Below, piece after piece: positions 1 through 7,373 of a stretch of 64,000 nt of DNA. The stretch spans positions 62,001-126,000 of the forward strand of contig UBQW01000010.1 of NCBI GenBank assembly GCA_900467745.1. The letters are read 5' to 3'. Within the stretch, counting starts at the first letter, position 1. Each line of letters opens with the position of its first letter. The notes beneath the pieces are model-generated. The model had not been told where the DNA came from. It ran no database searches and worked only from the letters and a program-made list of their open reading frames with translations. The position numbers were made by a program, and so were the translations under genes. This stretch comes from Hyphomicrobiales bacterium (GTDB lineage: Bacteria > Pseudomonadota > Alphaproteobacteria > Rhizobiales > Rhizobiaceae).

Positions 1-382
1 GCATGAGGTTCAGAGCTCCCTTCACCGCCGTATCAAGCTGCTTGGTTATCTCCTCCCAGCTAAGCTCGCCGAGCTTCGGGCGTGCATCGCCGTTGAAGCT
101 GAAATCGGCGAGCGCATTGTGCACCACAGTCGTCGGTGCCCCCAGCGTGCGCGTGACATCCGCCACCAGTTCGCGCACGGCCGCGCCGTCGCGGATATCG
201 GCCTGAAAAGCATGCGTCCGCTCGCCGAGGCTCTTCGCCAGCGCCTCGGCTTGCTCGCGGCTGTTGCGATAGTTGATCGCCACCTTCGCGCCCTCGCGGG
301 CAAAAGCCCTGGTGATCGCCGCGCCGAGCCCGCGCGCGGCGCCCGTTACGATCACCGTCTGCTCACTGATCGGCAATGTCAT
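1..382 (-). CDS. Short-chain dehydrogenase/reductase, N-terminal part (runs off the window)
   Basis: The reverse strand reads an SDR N-terminus from ATG at 382, beginning MTLPISEQTVIVTGAARGLG. The TGxxxGxG dinucleotide-binding glycine motif (TGAARGLG) sits at about residues 13-20, followed by an Ala/Arg-rich helix and a basic YRNS segment that favours NADP(H). About 127 codons are inside the window; the catalytic Tyr-Lys pair lies beyond base 1. The start codon overlaps the thiD stop by 4 bp (ATGA), so the gene is translationally coupled to the thiamine salvage operon. Its role in thiamine metabolism is unknown; it may act on an unrelated carbonyl compound. The family call is firm, the substrate is not. 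Confidence 0.85.
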   Translation of the reverse strand, partial: MTLPISEQTVIVTGAARGLGAAITRAFAREGAKVAINYRNSREQAEALAKSLGERTHAFQADIRDGAAVRELVADVTRTLGAPTTVVHNALADFSFNGDARPKLGELSWEEITKQLDTAVKGALNLM

Positions 383-1200
383 TTCGCGTCTCCTTTCGCT
401 GTCGTCCAAAGTTCGTGAAAGTGCTGGACCGGGCCATGTCCCGAGCCAACGTCAAGTGTGCCGGCAGCAGCCACCGCGCTGGCGAGATAGCTTTTTGCGG
501 AGGCCACCGCATCTGGCAGCGGCGCGCCCTTGGCAAGCTCGGCCGCAAGCGCGCTCGACAGCGTGCAGCCGGTGCCATGGGTGTTTGCTGTCGGGATCCT
601 GGCGGCCTCGAACCAGGCGAGGCCGTCTTCCGTTGCCAGCACGTCGGGGCTCTGGTCGCCCTCGAGATGGCCGCCTTTGACAAGCACGGCAGCGCGTCCC
701 AAAGCGCGCAGCGCTTCGGCCTGCTCGCCCATCTCCCGGCGGCTCTCGGCCACATCGGTGTGGAGCAACGCGGCTGCCTCAGGCAGATTGGGCGTTAGCA
801 GAGTCGCAAGCGGCAGCAGCCGGCGCAGAAGCACATCGACCGCAGCGGGGTCGAGAAGCTTCGCCCCACCCTTGGCCACCATGACGGGATCGAGCACGAT
901 CGGGATGCCGGGATGAAGCTTGAGAACGCCGGCGACGGCATCGGCGATTTCAGCATTGGCGATCATGCCGATCTTCACGGCATCGACCCGGACATCGGCA
1001 AACACGGCCTTGATCTGATCGGCGACGAAACCTGCTGGCACGAGGTGAACGCCGGATACGCCTTGCGTATTCTGCGCTGTCAACGCGGTGAGCGCCGCCA
1101 TGCCATAGACGCCGCGCGCGGCAAAGGCCTTGAGGTCCGCCTGGATGCCCGCGCCGCCCGATGGATCGGATCCGGCGATGGAGAGAACGTTGCGGATCAT
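379..1200 (-). CDS. thiD: Hydroxymethylpyrimidine / phosphomethylpyrimidine kinase
   Basis: ThiD phosphorylates 4-amino-5-hydroxymethyl-2-methylpyrimidine (HMP) and then HMP-phosphate to the diphosphate that ThiE condenses with thiazole phosphate. The 273-residue protein has the family's length. It opens MIRNVLSIAGSDPSGGAGIQ (substrate-binding SDPSGGAGIQAD motif) and carries the C-terminal GTGCTLSSA anion-hole/catalytic motif of ribokinase-fold kinases near residue 210. It starts 4 bp inside thiE (ATGA overlap) and ends in a 4-bp overlap with the downstream SDR, so thiM-thiE-thiD-SDR form one transcript under the TPP riboswitch upstream of thiM. Confidence 0.97.
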   Translation of the reverse strand: MIRNVLSIAGSDPSGGAGIQADLKAFAARGVYGMAALTALTAQNTQGVSGVHLVPAGFVADQIKAVFADVRVDAVKIGMIANAEIADAVAGVLKLHPGIPIVLDPVMVAKGGAKLLDPAAVDVLLRRLLPLATLLTPNLPEAAALLHTDVAESRREMGEQAEALRALGRAAVLVKGGHLEGDQSPDVLATEDGLAWFEAARIPTANTHGTGCTLSSALAAELAKGAPLPDAVASAKSYLASAVAAAGTLDVGSGHGPVQHFHELWTTAKGDAK

Positions 1201-1832
1201 CGTGATCTCCCTTGAATAGCCTCTGAAAGCTCGCGGGCGGCGGCGCGAGGATCTGATGTGCCGCAGATCGCCGAGACGACGGCGATCCCGTCGGCACCGG
1301 CAGCAAAAACACCGCCGACATGCGCCAGCTTCAGCCCGCCGATCGCAACGGATGGAACCGGGCAGACAGCGACGAGACGTGCAAGGCCGTCGAAGCCGAT
1401 CGGCTGTTTGTGATCCGGCTTGGTCGGCGTCGCGAAGACCGGGCCGATGCCGGCATAGTCGACCAATGCCGGATCGACAGCCCTCGCGAGCGCCTCGGTC
1501 TCCACCGACAGGCCAAGGATCATGTCGCGTCCGACCCGCTCGCGTGCGGCGCGCACGACCATATCGTCCTGGCCGACATGCAGACCATCCGCGCCGATCG
1601 CGACGGCCGCCTCGACATCATCGTTGATGACAAGCAAGGCGTCGGTCCCGGCAAGCACCTCCTTCAGAGCAAGGCCGGTCTCGATCATGCGCGCGGTGGA
1701 GGCGTGCTTGTCGCGAAGCTGCACGACCGTCGCGCCACCGGCGACGGCGCGCCTTGCGGTTTCGACCATGCCGATGTCGGCGCAGAGCTCGGGATCGAGG
1801 ACGAGATAGAGCGAGAGATCGATCCTGCTCAT
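1197..1832 (-). CDS. thiE: Thiamine-phosphate synthase
   Basis: ThiE joins HMP-diphosphate and hydroxyethylthiazole phosphate to thiamine monophosphate. The 211-residue protein starting MSRIDLSLYLVLDPE shows the family landmarks in order: VVQLRDK (phosphate/HMP site), LLVINDDVEAA, DGLHVGQDD (catalytic, magnesium-binding), GIGPVFATPTK and VAIGGL (phosphate loop). ATG at 1832 is chosen because it overlaps the thiM stop by 4 bp (ATGA), as elsewhere in this operon; longer in-frame extensions encode arginine-rich nonsense. Together with ThiM and ThiD it completes a salvage-only thiamine route from HMP and thiazole. Confidence 0.97.
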   Translation of the reverse strand: MSRIDLSLYLVLDPELCADIGMVETARRAVAGGATVVQLRDKHASTARMIETGLALKEVLAGTDALLVINDDVEAAVAIGADGLHVGQDDMVVRAARERVGRDMILGLSVETEALARAVDPALVDYAGIGPVFATPTKPDHKQPIGFDGLARLVAVCPVPSVAIGGLKLAHVGGVFAAGADGIAVVSAICGTSDPRAAARELSEAIQGRSR

Positions 1833-2632
1833 AGCATCCGCACCCGCGCATTGTTGTCGATCGCGGCGCCGTCTATCGCCGCTAGGGCATCGAGGAACCG
1901 CCACGAAAATGACCCCGGTCCGTCAGTGACCCGCGCCGCCTCTTCGCCGGCGACGGCGAACATGGCGAGTGCCGATATCGTCGCTTCGAACGGAGCACCG
2001 GGCCTTGCGGCGGCGAAGGCACCGACGAGGCATGTCAGCGAACAACCGAGCGCCGTCACCTGCGGCATCAGCGAAGAGCCGCCCTCGATGCGGCAGGCGC
2101 GCGCGCCGTCGGTGACGAAATCGACCTCGCCGGTCACCGCCACCACGGCCTGATGCTTGTCTGCGATATGGCTGGCGGCAGCTTCCGCCTGCTCCACGGG
2201 GTCGCGGCTATCGACGCCCTGCCCCCGGCTTTCGCCACCGGCGAGCGCGATGATCTCGGACGCGTTGCCGCGAATGATGGTCGGGCGAAGCGCCAGCAGC
2301 TCCGCGACGGCCTGTCTGCGAAAGGCAGTCGCATAATGGGCGACAGGGTCGAGGACCCATGGCTTGGCGTTTTCGCCCGCCGATCTGGCAGCGGCACGCA
2401 TGCCGTTCAACCAACTCGACGAGAGCGTGCCGATGTTAACAGTCAGCGCGCTGGAGATCGCCGCGAACTCGCCGGCCTCTTCCTCTGCATGCACCATGGC
2501 AGGCGAACCGCCGGCTGCGAGCAGCACGTTGGCGGCGATGTTCATCGCAACGAAATTGGTGATGCACTGAACGAGCGGCCTTTGCGCGCGCATGGCATCG
2601 AGCATCGAACCGGGAGATCTGTCGTCTTTCAT
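1829..2632 (-). CDS. thiM: Hydroxyethylthiazole kinase
   Basis: ThiM phosphorylates the thiazole alcohol salvaged from thiamine breakdown. The 267-residue protein contains PLVQCITNFVAMNIAANVLL, the substrate-binding opening of the family, then NIGTL, the VLDPVA segment, IIRGNASEI, and the ATP-site/catalytic segment VTALGCSLT. Two adjacent ATGs (2635 and 2632) are possible. The second is preferred because the purine-rich AAAGGGG lies closer to ideal spacing from it. It is first of thiMED, directly behind a TPP riboswitch, so it should be repressed when thiamine diphosphate is abundant. Confidence 0.96.
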   Translation of the reverse strand: MKDDRSPGSMLDAMRAQRPLVQCITNFVAMNIAANVLLAAGGSPAMVHAEEEAGEFAAISSALTVNIGTLSSSWLNGMRAAARSAGENAKPWVLDPVAHYATAFRRQAVAELLALRPTIIRGNASEIIALAGGESRGQGVDSRDPVEQAEAAASHIADKHQAVVAVTGEVDFVTDGARACRIEGGSSLMPQVTALGCSLTCLVGAFAAARPGAPFEATISALAMFAVAGEEAARVTDGPGSFSWRFLDALAAIDGAAIDNNARVRML

Positions 2633-2635
2633 CAT

Positions 2636-2653
2636 GCCCCTTTCGGGCGGGGC
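2636..2653 (-). promoter_or_regulatory. Hairpin covering the thiM ribosome-binding site
   Basis: On the minus strand GCCCC, an 8-nt loop (GCCCGAAA) and GGGGC can pair; the 3' arm is the thiM Shine-Dalgarno sequence. Such a hairpin would block ribosome entry. It is the likely expression platform through which the riboswitch controls translation (inference from position and complementarity). Confidence 0.6.
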
Positions 2654-2662
2654 ACGACGCGG

Positions 2663-2690
2663 GGACCCTGATAGCACTGCCGAAGGGTCC
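2663..2690 (-). promoter_or_regulatory. Stem-loop between TPP aptamer and thiM ribosome-binding site
   Basis: GGACCC and GGGTCC form a perfect 6-bp stem separated by 16 nt, lying between the aptamer and the hairpin that covers the thiM ribosome-binding site. GGGTCCCC could alternatively pair with GGGGC/GGGG of the downstream hairpin region, so it may serve as the switching arm of the expression platform. No U-run follows, which argues for translational rather than transcriptional control. Confidence 0.45.
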
Positions 2691-2693
2691 GAG

Positions 2694-2772
2694 CGACTCC
2701 CTCCGCCAGCATTATCTGGTTCAGGTTCAAAGGGTACTTCTCAGTCTGCCGTCGGCAAACGCCCCTGTCTCT
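2694..2772 (-). promoter_or_regulatory. TPP riboswitch (THI element)
   Basis: The minus strand carries the conserved thi-box blocks in the right order: GGGGCG, then the CTGAGA pyrimidine-sensing bulge, ACCCTTTGAACCTGA, and the pyrophosphate-sensing helix ending GCTGGCGGAGGGAG. It lies about 60 nt upstream of thiM with no gene between. Binding of thiamine diphosphate should shut down thiMED. The match to the consensus core is strong enough that only the exact 5' edge is uncertain. Confidence 0.96.
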
Positions 2773-2854
2773 CAATGGGTCTGTTTTGTCAGAGAAGCCG
2801 ACCGCTGTCACGCGCTAAAATGACAGGAGCCCAGAGCTGGCAATCGGCCTCCGA

Positions 2855-3325
2855 TCAGGCGCCGTTCTCCTTGATCGCCTCCATCGCAACGAAGGTCGAT
2901 GTGTTGGCGACGAAGGGTAGGCTGGAGATCTTTTCGCCAAGAACGAGGCGATAATTGGCGATATCGGACGTACGTATCTTCAGGAGATAATCGAATGCGC
3001 CGGCGATCATGTGGCACTCCTCCACCTCCTGCAGCTTACGGACGGCAACGTTGAAAGCGTTCAGCGCGTTCTCCCTGGTGTCGGAGAGTTTCACCTCGGT
3101 AAACGCCACATGGTTGCGGCCGAGCTTGTTGACGTCGATGATTGCGCGGAAGCCGAGAATGTAGCCATCCTCGATCAGCCGCTTGAGCCTGACCTGGCAG
3201 GGCGTGTTGGACAGACCCACGCGTTTGGCGAGGTCGGTCACAGACATCCTGCCATCGGCGACGAGCGCGTCGAGGATGCGCTGATCGAATTGGTCGATTT
3301 CCCTGACATTTCCCGCGCTCGCCAC
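2855..3325 (-). CDS. putR: Lrp/AsnC-family regulator of proline degradation, PutR type
   Basis: A 156-residue feast/famine regulator. The N-terminal helix-turn-helix spans about residues 12-60 (FDQRILDALVADGRMSVTDL, then VGLSNTPCQVRLKRLIEDGY). A C-terminal RAM ligand-binding domain follows, with the GAFDYLLKI strand. GTG at 3325 is chosen as start: it has GGAGG 8 nt upstream, whereas the upstream in-frame TTG at 3340 lies inside that ribosome-binding site. It is transcribed away from putA across a short gap. In Agrobacterium and Rhodobacter the protein in this position (PutR) activates putA in response to proline; that role is inferred here from arrangement and family. Confidence 0.88.
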   Translation of the reverse strand: MASAGNVREIDQFDQRILDALVADGRMSVTDLAKRVGLSNTPCQVRLKRLIEDGYILGFRAIIDVNKLGRNHVAFTEVKLSDTRENALNAFNVAVRKLQEVEECHMIAGAFDYLLKIRTSDIANYRLVLGEKISSLPFVANTSTFVAMEAIKENGA

Positions 3326-3368
3326 AATAATTTCCTCCAATATGAATATTGAATAGCGAACTAAAGAC

Positions 3369-3380
3369 TAGAACGTTCTA
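3369..3380. promoter_or_regulatory. 12-bp palindrome in the putR-putA gap
   Basis: TAGAACGTTCTA is a perfect palindrome lying 43 bp upstream of the putR start and 65 bp upstream of the putA start. Its position suits a regulatory site shared by the two divergent genes, possibly a PutR dimer site. The element is seen; its binding partner is inferred. Confidence 0.45.
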
Positions 3381-3445
3381 AATCAAGTGAAATTGACTTT
3401 TTGAAATCTGCTAGCTTCGCGACATCAGCGGATCAGGAGCCCAGC

Positions 3446-6400
3446 ATGGCAATCACCACCGACGCGGCAGCAGTCGAAGTCACAGTAGAGCAGGGCAACG
3501 GCTCTGCAAATCCCTTTGATGGATTCGCCACTCCGATCCGAGAACAGAGCGATCTGCGCCGCGCCATCACGGCTGCCTACCGGACGCCGGAGACGATCTG
3601 CGTGCCACGCCTGGTTGAAGCAGCCGCCCTCCCCGATCACGTCAGGAAAGCCGCTGCCGACACCGCCCGCAAGCTGATCGAGGCCCTGCGCGCCAAGCAC
3701 AAGGGAACTGGCGTCGAAGGATTGGTGCATGAATATTCGCTCTCCAGCCAGGAGGGCATCGCGCTGATGTGCCTGGCCGAGGCGCTGCTGCGTATCCCCG
3801 ACACGGCCACGCGCGACGCGCTTATCCGCGACAAGATTTCCGAGGGCGACTGGAAGGCGCATCTCGGCGGCGGCCGCTCGCTCTTCGTCAACGCCGCGAC
3901 CTGGGGTCTCGTCGTGACAGGCAAGCTGACATCGACGGTCGCCGATCGCAGCCTTTCTGCGGCTCTGACCCGATTGATCGCCCGCTGCGGCGAGCCGGTG
4001 ATCCGTCGCGGCGTCGACATGGCGATGCGGATGATGGGCGAGCAGTTCGTTACCGGCGAGACCATCGACGAGGCGCTGCAGCGGGCAAAGCCGCTCGAGC
4101 AGCGCGGCTTCCGCTACTCCTACGACATGCTGGGCGAAGCCGCGACCACGGGCGCGGACGCGAAACGCTACTACAAGGATTACGAGACCGCGATCCACGC
4201 CATCGGCAAGGCGTCTGATCGGCGCGGCATCTATGAAGGCCCGGGCATCTCGATCAAGCTTTCGGCGCTGCATCCGCGCTACGCACGCACGCAGAGCGCC
4301 CGCGTCATGGACGAGTTACTGCCGAGGGTTAAGGCGCTGGCGCTGATCGCCAAGTCCTACGACATCGGCCTCAACATCGACGCCGAGGAGGCCGACCGCC
4401 TCGAACTGTCGCTCGACCTTCTGGAAGCGCTCTGCCTCGACCCCGAGCTGGAAGGCTGGAACGGCATGGGCTTTGTCGTCCAGGCCTATGGCAAACGCTG
4501 CCCGTTCGTGCTTGATTTCATCATCGACCTCGCGCGCCGCGCCGGCCGTCGGATCATGGTGCGCCTCGTCAAGGGCGCCTACTGGGATGCGGAGATCAAG
4601 CGGGCGCAGGTCGATGGCCTCGCGGACTTCCCTGTTTTCACCCGCAAGATCTACACCGACGTTTCCTATGTCGCCTGCGCCAGGAAGCTTCTGGCGGCGA
4701 CCGATGCCGTCTTCCCGCAATTCGCGACCCACAACGCTCAAACGCTGGCAACCATCTACCAGATGGCCGGCTCGGATTATTATGTCGGCAAATACGAGTT
4801 CCAGTGCCTGCATGGCATGGGCGAGCCGCTTTATGACGAGGTGGTCGGCCGGCAAAACCTGAACCGCCCCTGCCGCATCTACGCACCCGTCGGCACCCAC
4901 GAAACGCTGCTTGCCTATCTCGTGCGTCGCCTGCTGGAGAACGGCGCCAACTCCTCCTTCGTCAACCGGATCGCCGATCCAAACGTCTCCATCGACGAAC
5001 TGATCGCCGACCCGGCCGAGATCGTCTCGAAGATGCCGATCGTCGGCCAGAAGCACGACAAGATCTCGCTCCCCGGCGAACTCTACGGAAGCCGCGTCAA
5101 CTCCGCCGGCCTCGATCTCTCCAGCGAAACGGTGCTCAACCGCCTGTCCCATCTGCTGGGCGAAAGCGCCACCAAGGGCTGGCGCGCGCTGCCCAGCCAA
5201 GCGACCGACATCAACGGCGCCCGCGACGTACTCAACCCCGCCGACCATAGGGACGCGGTAGGCCAGGTTCGTGAGGCAACGCCATCCGAAGTCGCAGCAG
5301 CAATGCAGGCGGCGAAGGCGGCAGCCGCATCCTGGGCCGTCGTCTCGCCCGCAGACCGTGCGGCGTTGCTCGACAGCGCGGCCGATATCATGCAGACGCG
5401 CATGGAGACGCTCCTCGGCCTCATCATCCGCGAAGCCGGAAAGTCGGTGCAAAACGCCATTGCCGAAGTGCGCGAGGCGATCGACTTCCTGCGCTACTAC
5501 GCCGAACAGGCGCGCCGCACGCTGGGGCCGTCACACGCGCCGCTGGGGCCCGTCGTCTGCATCAGCCCATGGAACTTCCCGCTGGCGATCTTCAGCGGTC
5601 AGGTCGCGGCCGCCCTCGTTGCCGGCAACCCAGTTCTCGCGAAGCCCGCCGAGGAAACGCCGCTGATTGCCGCCGAGGCCGTCAGGATCCTGCATGAGGC
5701 GGGCATTCCGAAGGATGTCGTGCAGCTGGTTCCGGGCGAAGGTAGCGTCGGTGCGGCCCTTGTCGCGGCGCCGGAGACAGCAGCCGTCATGTTCACCGGC
5801 TCGACCGAAGTTGCCCGGCTGATCCAGGCCGAACTCGTCAAGCGCCTGTCGGCCGACGGTAGGCCGATCCCGCTCATCGCGGAAACCGGCGGCCAGAACG
5901 CGATGATCGTCGATTCCTCGGCGCTTGCCGAACAGGTCGTGGGCGATGTCATCGCATCGGCCTTCGACAGCGCCGGCCAGCGTTGCTCGGCGCTGCGCAT
6001 TCTTTGCCTGCAGGACGACGTCGCCGACCGCACGCTGACGATACTGAAGGGCGCGCTGCGCGAACTGACGATCGCCAACACCAATCGCCTCTCCGCCGAT
6101 ATCGGCCCCGTCATCACGGCCGACGCGAAGGAAATCATCGAGACCCACGTAAAATCGATGCAGGCGCTTGGCCGCCAGGTGGAACGCATCGAGCTGCCGA
6201 CAGAGACACAGCATGGCACCTTCGTCGCCCCGACGATCGTGGAGCTCAACAACATCGCCGAACTGAAGCGCGAAGTGTTTGGGCCGGTGCTGCATGTCAT
6301 CCGCTGGCGCCGGCAGGATCTGGACCGGCTGGTCGATGAGATCAACGCCACGGGCTATGGCCTGACCTTCGGCCTGCACACGCGCCTCGACGAGACGATC

Positions 6401-7156
6401 GCCCGCGTGACCTCCCGCATCGCGGTCGGCAACGTTTACGTCAACCGCAACGTCATCGGCGCAGTGGTCGGCGTTCAGCCCTTCGGCGGGCGCGGGCTTT
6501 CCGGAACTGGCCCGAAGGCCGGCGGACCGCTCTATCTCGGCCGCCTGGTGAATACACCGCCGATCCCGCCTCAGCACAGCTCGGTCTATAGCGATCCGGC
6601 GCTTTCGGATTTCGCCAAGTGGCTCGACGAGCGCGAACTGCATGACGAGGCCGAGATGGCCCGCAATCTTGGCAGCCAATCGGCGCTTGGTCTGGAGAGC
6701 GAGCTCACCGGCCCCGTCGGCGAGCGCAACATCTACGCGCTGCACTCGCGCGGCACCATCTTCTGCGCACCGGTCTCGGAAGTCGGCCTGCATCGCCAGA
6801 TCTCATCGGTTCTGGCAACAGGCAACAACGCATTCATCGAATGCAGTGACAGCCTTCGCAGCAGCCTGAAAGGCCTTCCATCGAGCGTCTCCCAGCGTAT
6901 CCACTTCGGCAACGGCAGGAGCACGAGCGAGATTCTCTCCGGCGCGCTCATCGAAGGCGACAGCGCGCGCATTGCCTCGATGCAGCAGGAAATCGCGGCC
7001 ATGTCTGGCCCGCTGCTCCTGACGCAGGCGGCCTCGACGGCGGAGCTGGAGCGCAATCCCGAAGCCTATTGCCTGAACTGGCTGCTGGAAGAGGTTTCTA
7101 CCTCAATCAACACCGCTGCCGCCGGCGGCAATGCGAGCCTCATGTCGATCGGCTGA
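3446..7156 (+). CDS. putA: Bifunctional proline dehydrogenase / L-glutamate gamma-semialdehyde dehydrogenase
   Basis: PutA oxidises proline to pyrroline-5-carboxylate (FAD) and then to glutamate (NAD+). The 1236-residue protein has the alpha-helical arm, then the proline dehydrogenase barrel (about residues 170-470; RLVKGAYWDAEIKRAQ, the EFQCLHGMGEPLYDEV strand, RIYAPVGTHETLLAYLVRRL). The aldehyde dehydrogenase domain follows (about 560-1020; ISPWNFPLAIF, FTGSTEVA, general-base Glu in IAETGGQNA, catalytic Cys847 in SAGQRCSAL). A roughly 200-residue C-terminal domain is typical of longer PutAs. No ribbon-helix-helix DNA-binding domain is visible at the N-terminus, so control must come from the divergent Lrp-type regulator. 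ATG at 3446 is preferred over the upstream 3401 start because AGGAG lies 6 nt before it. Confidence 0.98.
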   Translation: MAITTDAAAVEVTVEQGNGSANPFDGFATPIREQSDLRRAITAAYRTPETICVPRLVEAAALPDHVRKAAADTARKLIEALRAKHKGTGVEGLVHEYSLSSQEGIALMCLAEALLRIPDTATRDALIRDKISEGDWKAHLGGGRSLFVNAATWGLVVTGKLTSTVADRSLSAALTRLIARCGEPVIRRGVDMAMRMMGEQFVTGETIDEALQRAKPLEQRGFRYSYDMLGEAATTGADAKRYYKDYETAIHAIGKASDRRGIYEGPGISIKLSALHPRYARTQSARVMDELLPRVKALALIAKSYDIGLNIDAEEADRLELSLDLLEALCLDPELEGWNGMGFVVQAYGKRCPFVLDFIIDLARRAGRRIMVRLVKGAYWDAEIKRAQVDGLADFPVFTRKIYTDVSYVACARKLLAATDAVFPQFATHNAQTLATIYQMAGSDYYVGKYEFQCLHGMGEPLYDEVVGRQNLNRPCRIYAPVGTHETLLAYLVRRLLENGANSSFVNRIADPNVSIDELIADPAEIVSKMPIVGQKHDKISLPGELYGSRVNSAGLDLSSETVLNRLSHLLGESATKGWRALPSQATDINGARDVLNPADHRDAVGQVREATPSEVAAAMQAAKAAAASWAVVSPADRAALLDSAADIMQTRMETLLGLIIREAGKSVQNAIAEVREAIDFLRYYAEQARRTLGPSHAPLGPVVCISPWNFPLAIFSGQVAAALVAGNPVLAKPAEETPLIAAEAVRILHEAGIPKDVVQLVPGEGSVGAALVAAPETAAVMFTGSTEVARLIQAELVKRLSADGRPIPLIAETGGQNAMIVDSSALAEQVVGDVIASAFDSAGQRCSALRILCLQDDVADRTLTILKGALRELTIANTNRLSADIGPVITADAKEIIETHVKSMQALGRQVERIELPTETQHGTFVAPTIVELNNIAELKREVFGPVLHVIRWRRQDLDRLVDEINATGYGLTFGLHTRLDETIARVTSRIAVGNVYVNRNVIGAVVGVQPFGGRGLSGTGPKAGGPLYLGRLVNTPPIPPQHSSVYSDPALSDFAKWLDERELHDEAEMARNLGSQSALGLESELTGPVGERNIYALHSRGTIFCAPVSEVGLHRQISSVLATGNNAFIECSDSLRSSLKGLPSSVSQRIHFGNGRSTSEILSGALIEGDSARIASMQQEIAAMSGPLLLTQAASTAELERNPEAYCLNWLLEEVSTSINTAAAGGNASLMSIG

Positions 7157-7219
7157 TACGCAGCGGCGTTCTTCGGGACAGGGCGTCGGACAAGCAATAG
7201 CAGCACTGGCCCTCGCGAC

Positions 7220-7248
7220 GTCGCCACCTTCAGTAGAAAGGTGGCGAC
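7220..7248 (+). terminator. Stem-loop downstream of putA
   Basis: GTCGCCACCTT and AAGGTGGCGAC form a perfect 11-bp stem with a 7-nt loop, 64 bp after the putA stop. No T-run follows (CTTGGAATGAC), so it may end or stabilise the putA transcript rather than act as a classical intrinsic terminator. The rest of the 217-bp gap before the next gene holds no feature I can support. Confidence 0.55.
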
Positions 7249-7373
7249 CTTGGAATGACTTCTTTGTGAAATGAGCCAAGCCGAGGCAATTCGTTAACAC
7301 CGCATTAACGATCTCGGCGCTAGCTGATGCGTACTAACAATTCGTATGCGCGCTATTTGGCAAGCTGGATCCG

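Noticed and set aside
5531..6793. Long open frame (420 codons) on the minus strand inside putA
   Set aside because: Codon-complement shadow of putA: Asp/Arg/Gly/His-rich with no recognisable domain, no ribosome-binding site and fully inside a certain gene.
7157..7373. Possible small gene in the putA-transpeptidase gap
   Set aside because: Frames there are short, lack ribosome-binding sites, and the only clear structure is the 11-bp stem-loop.
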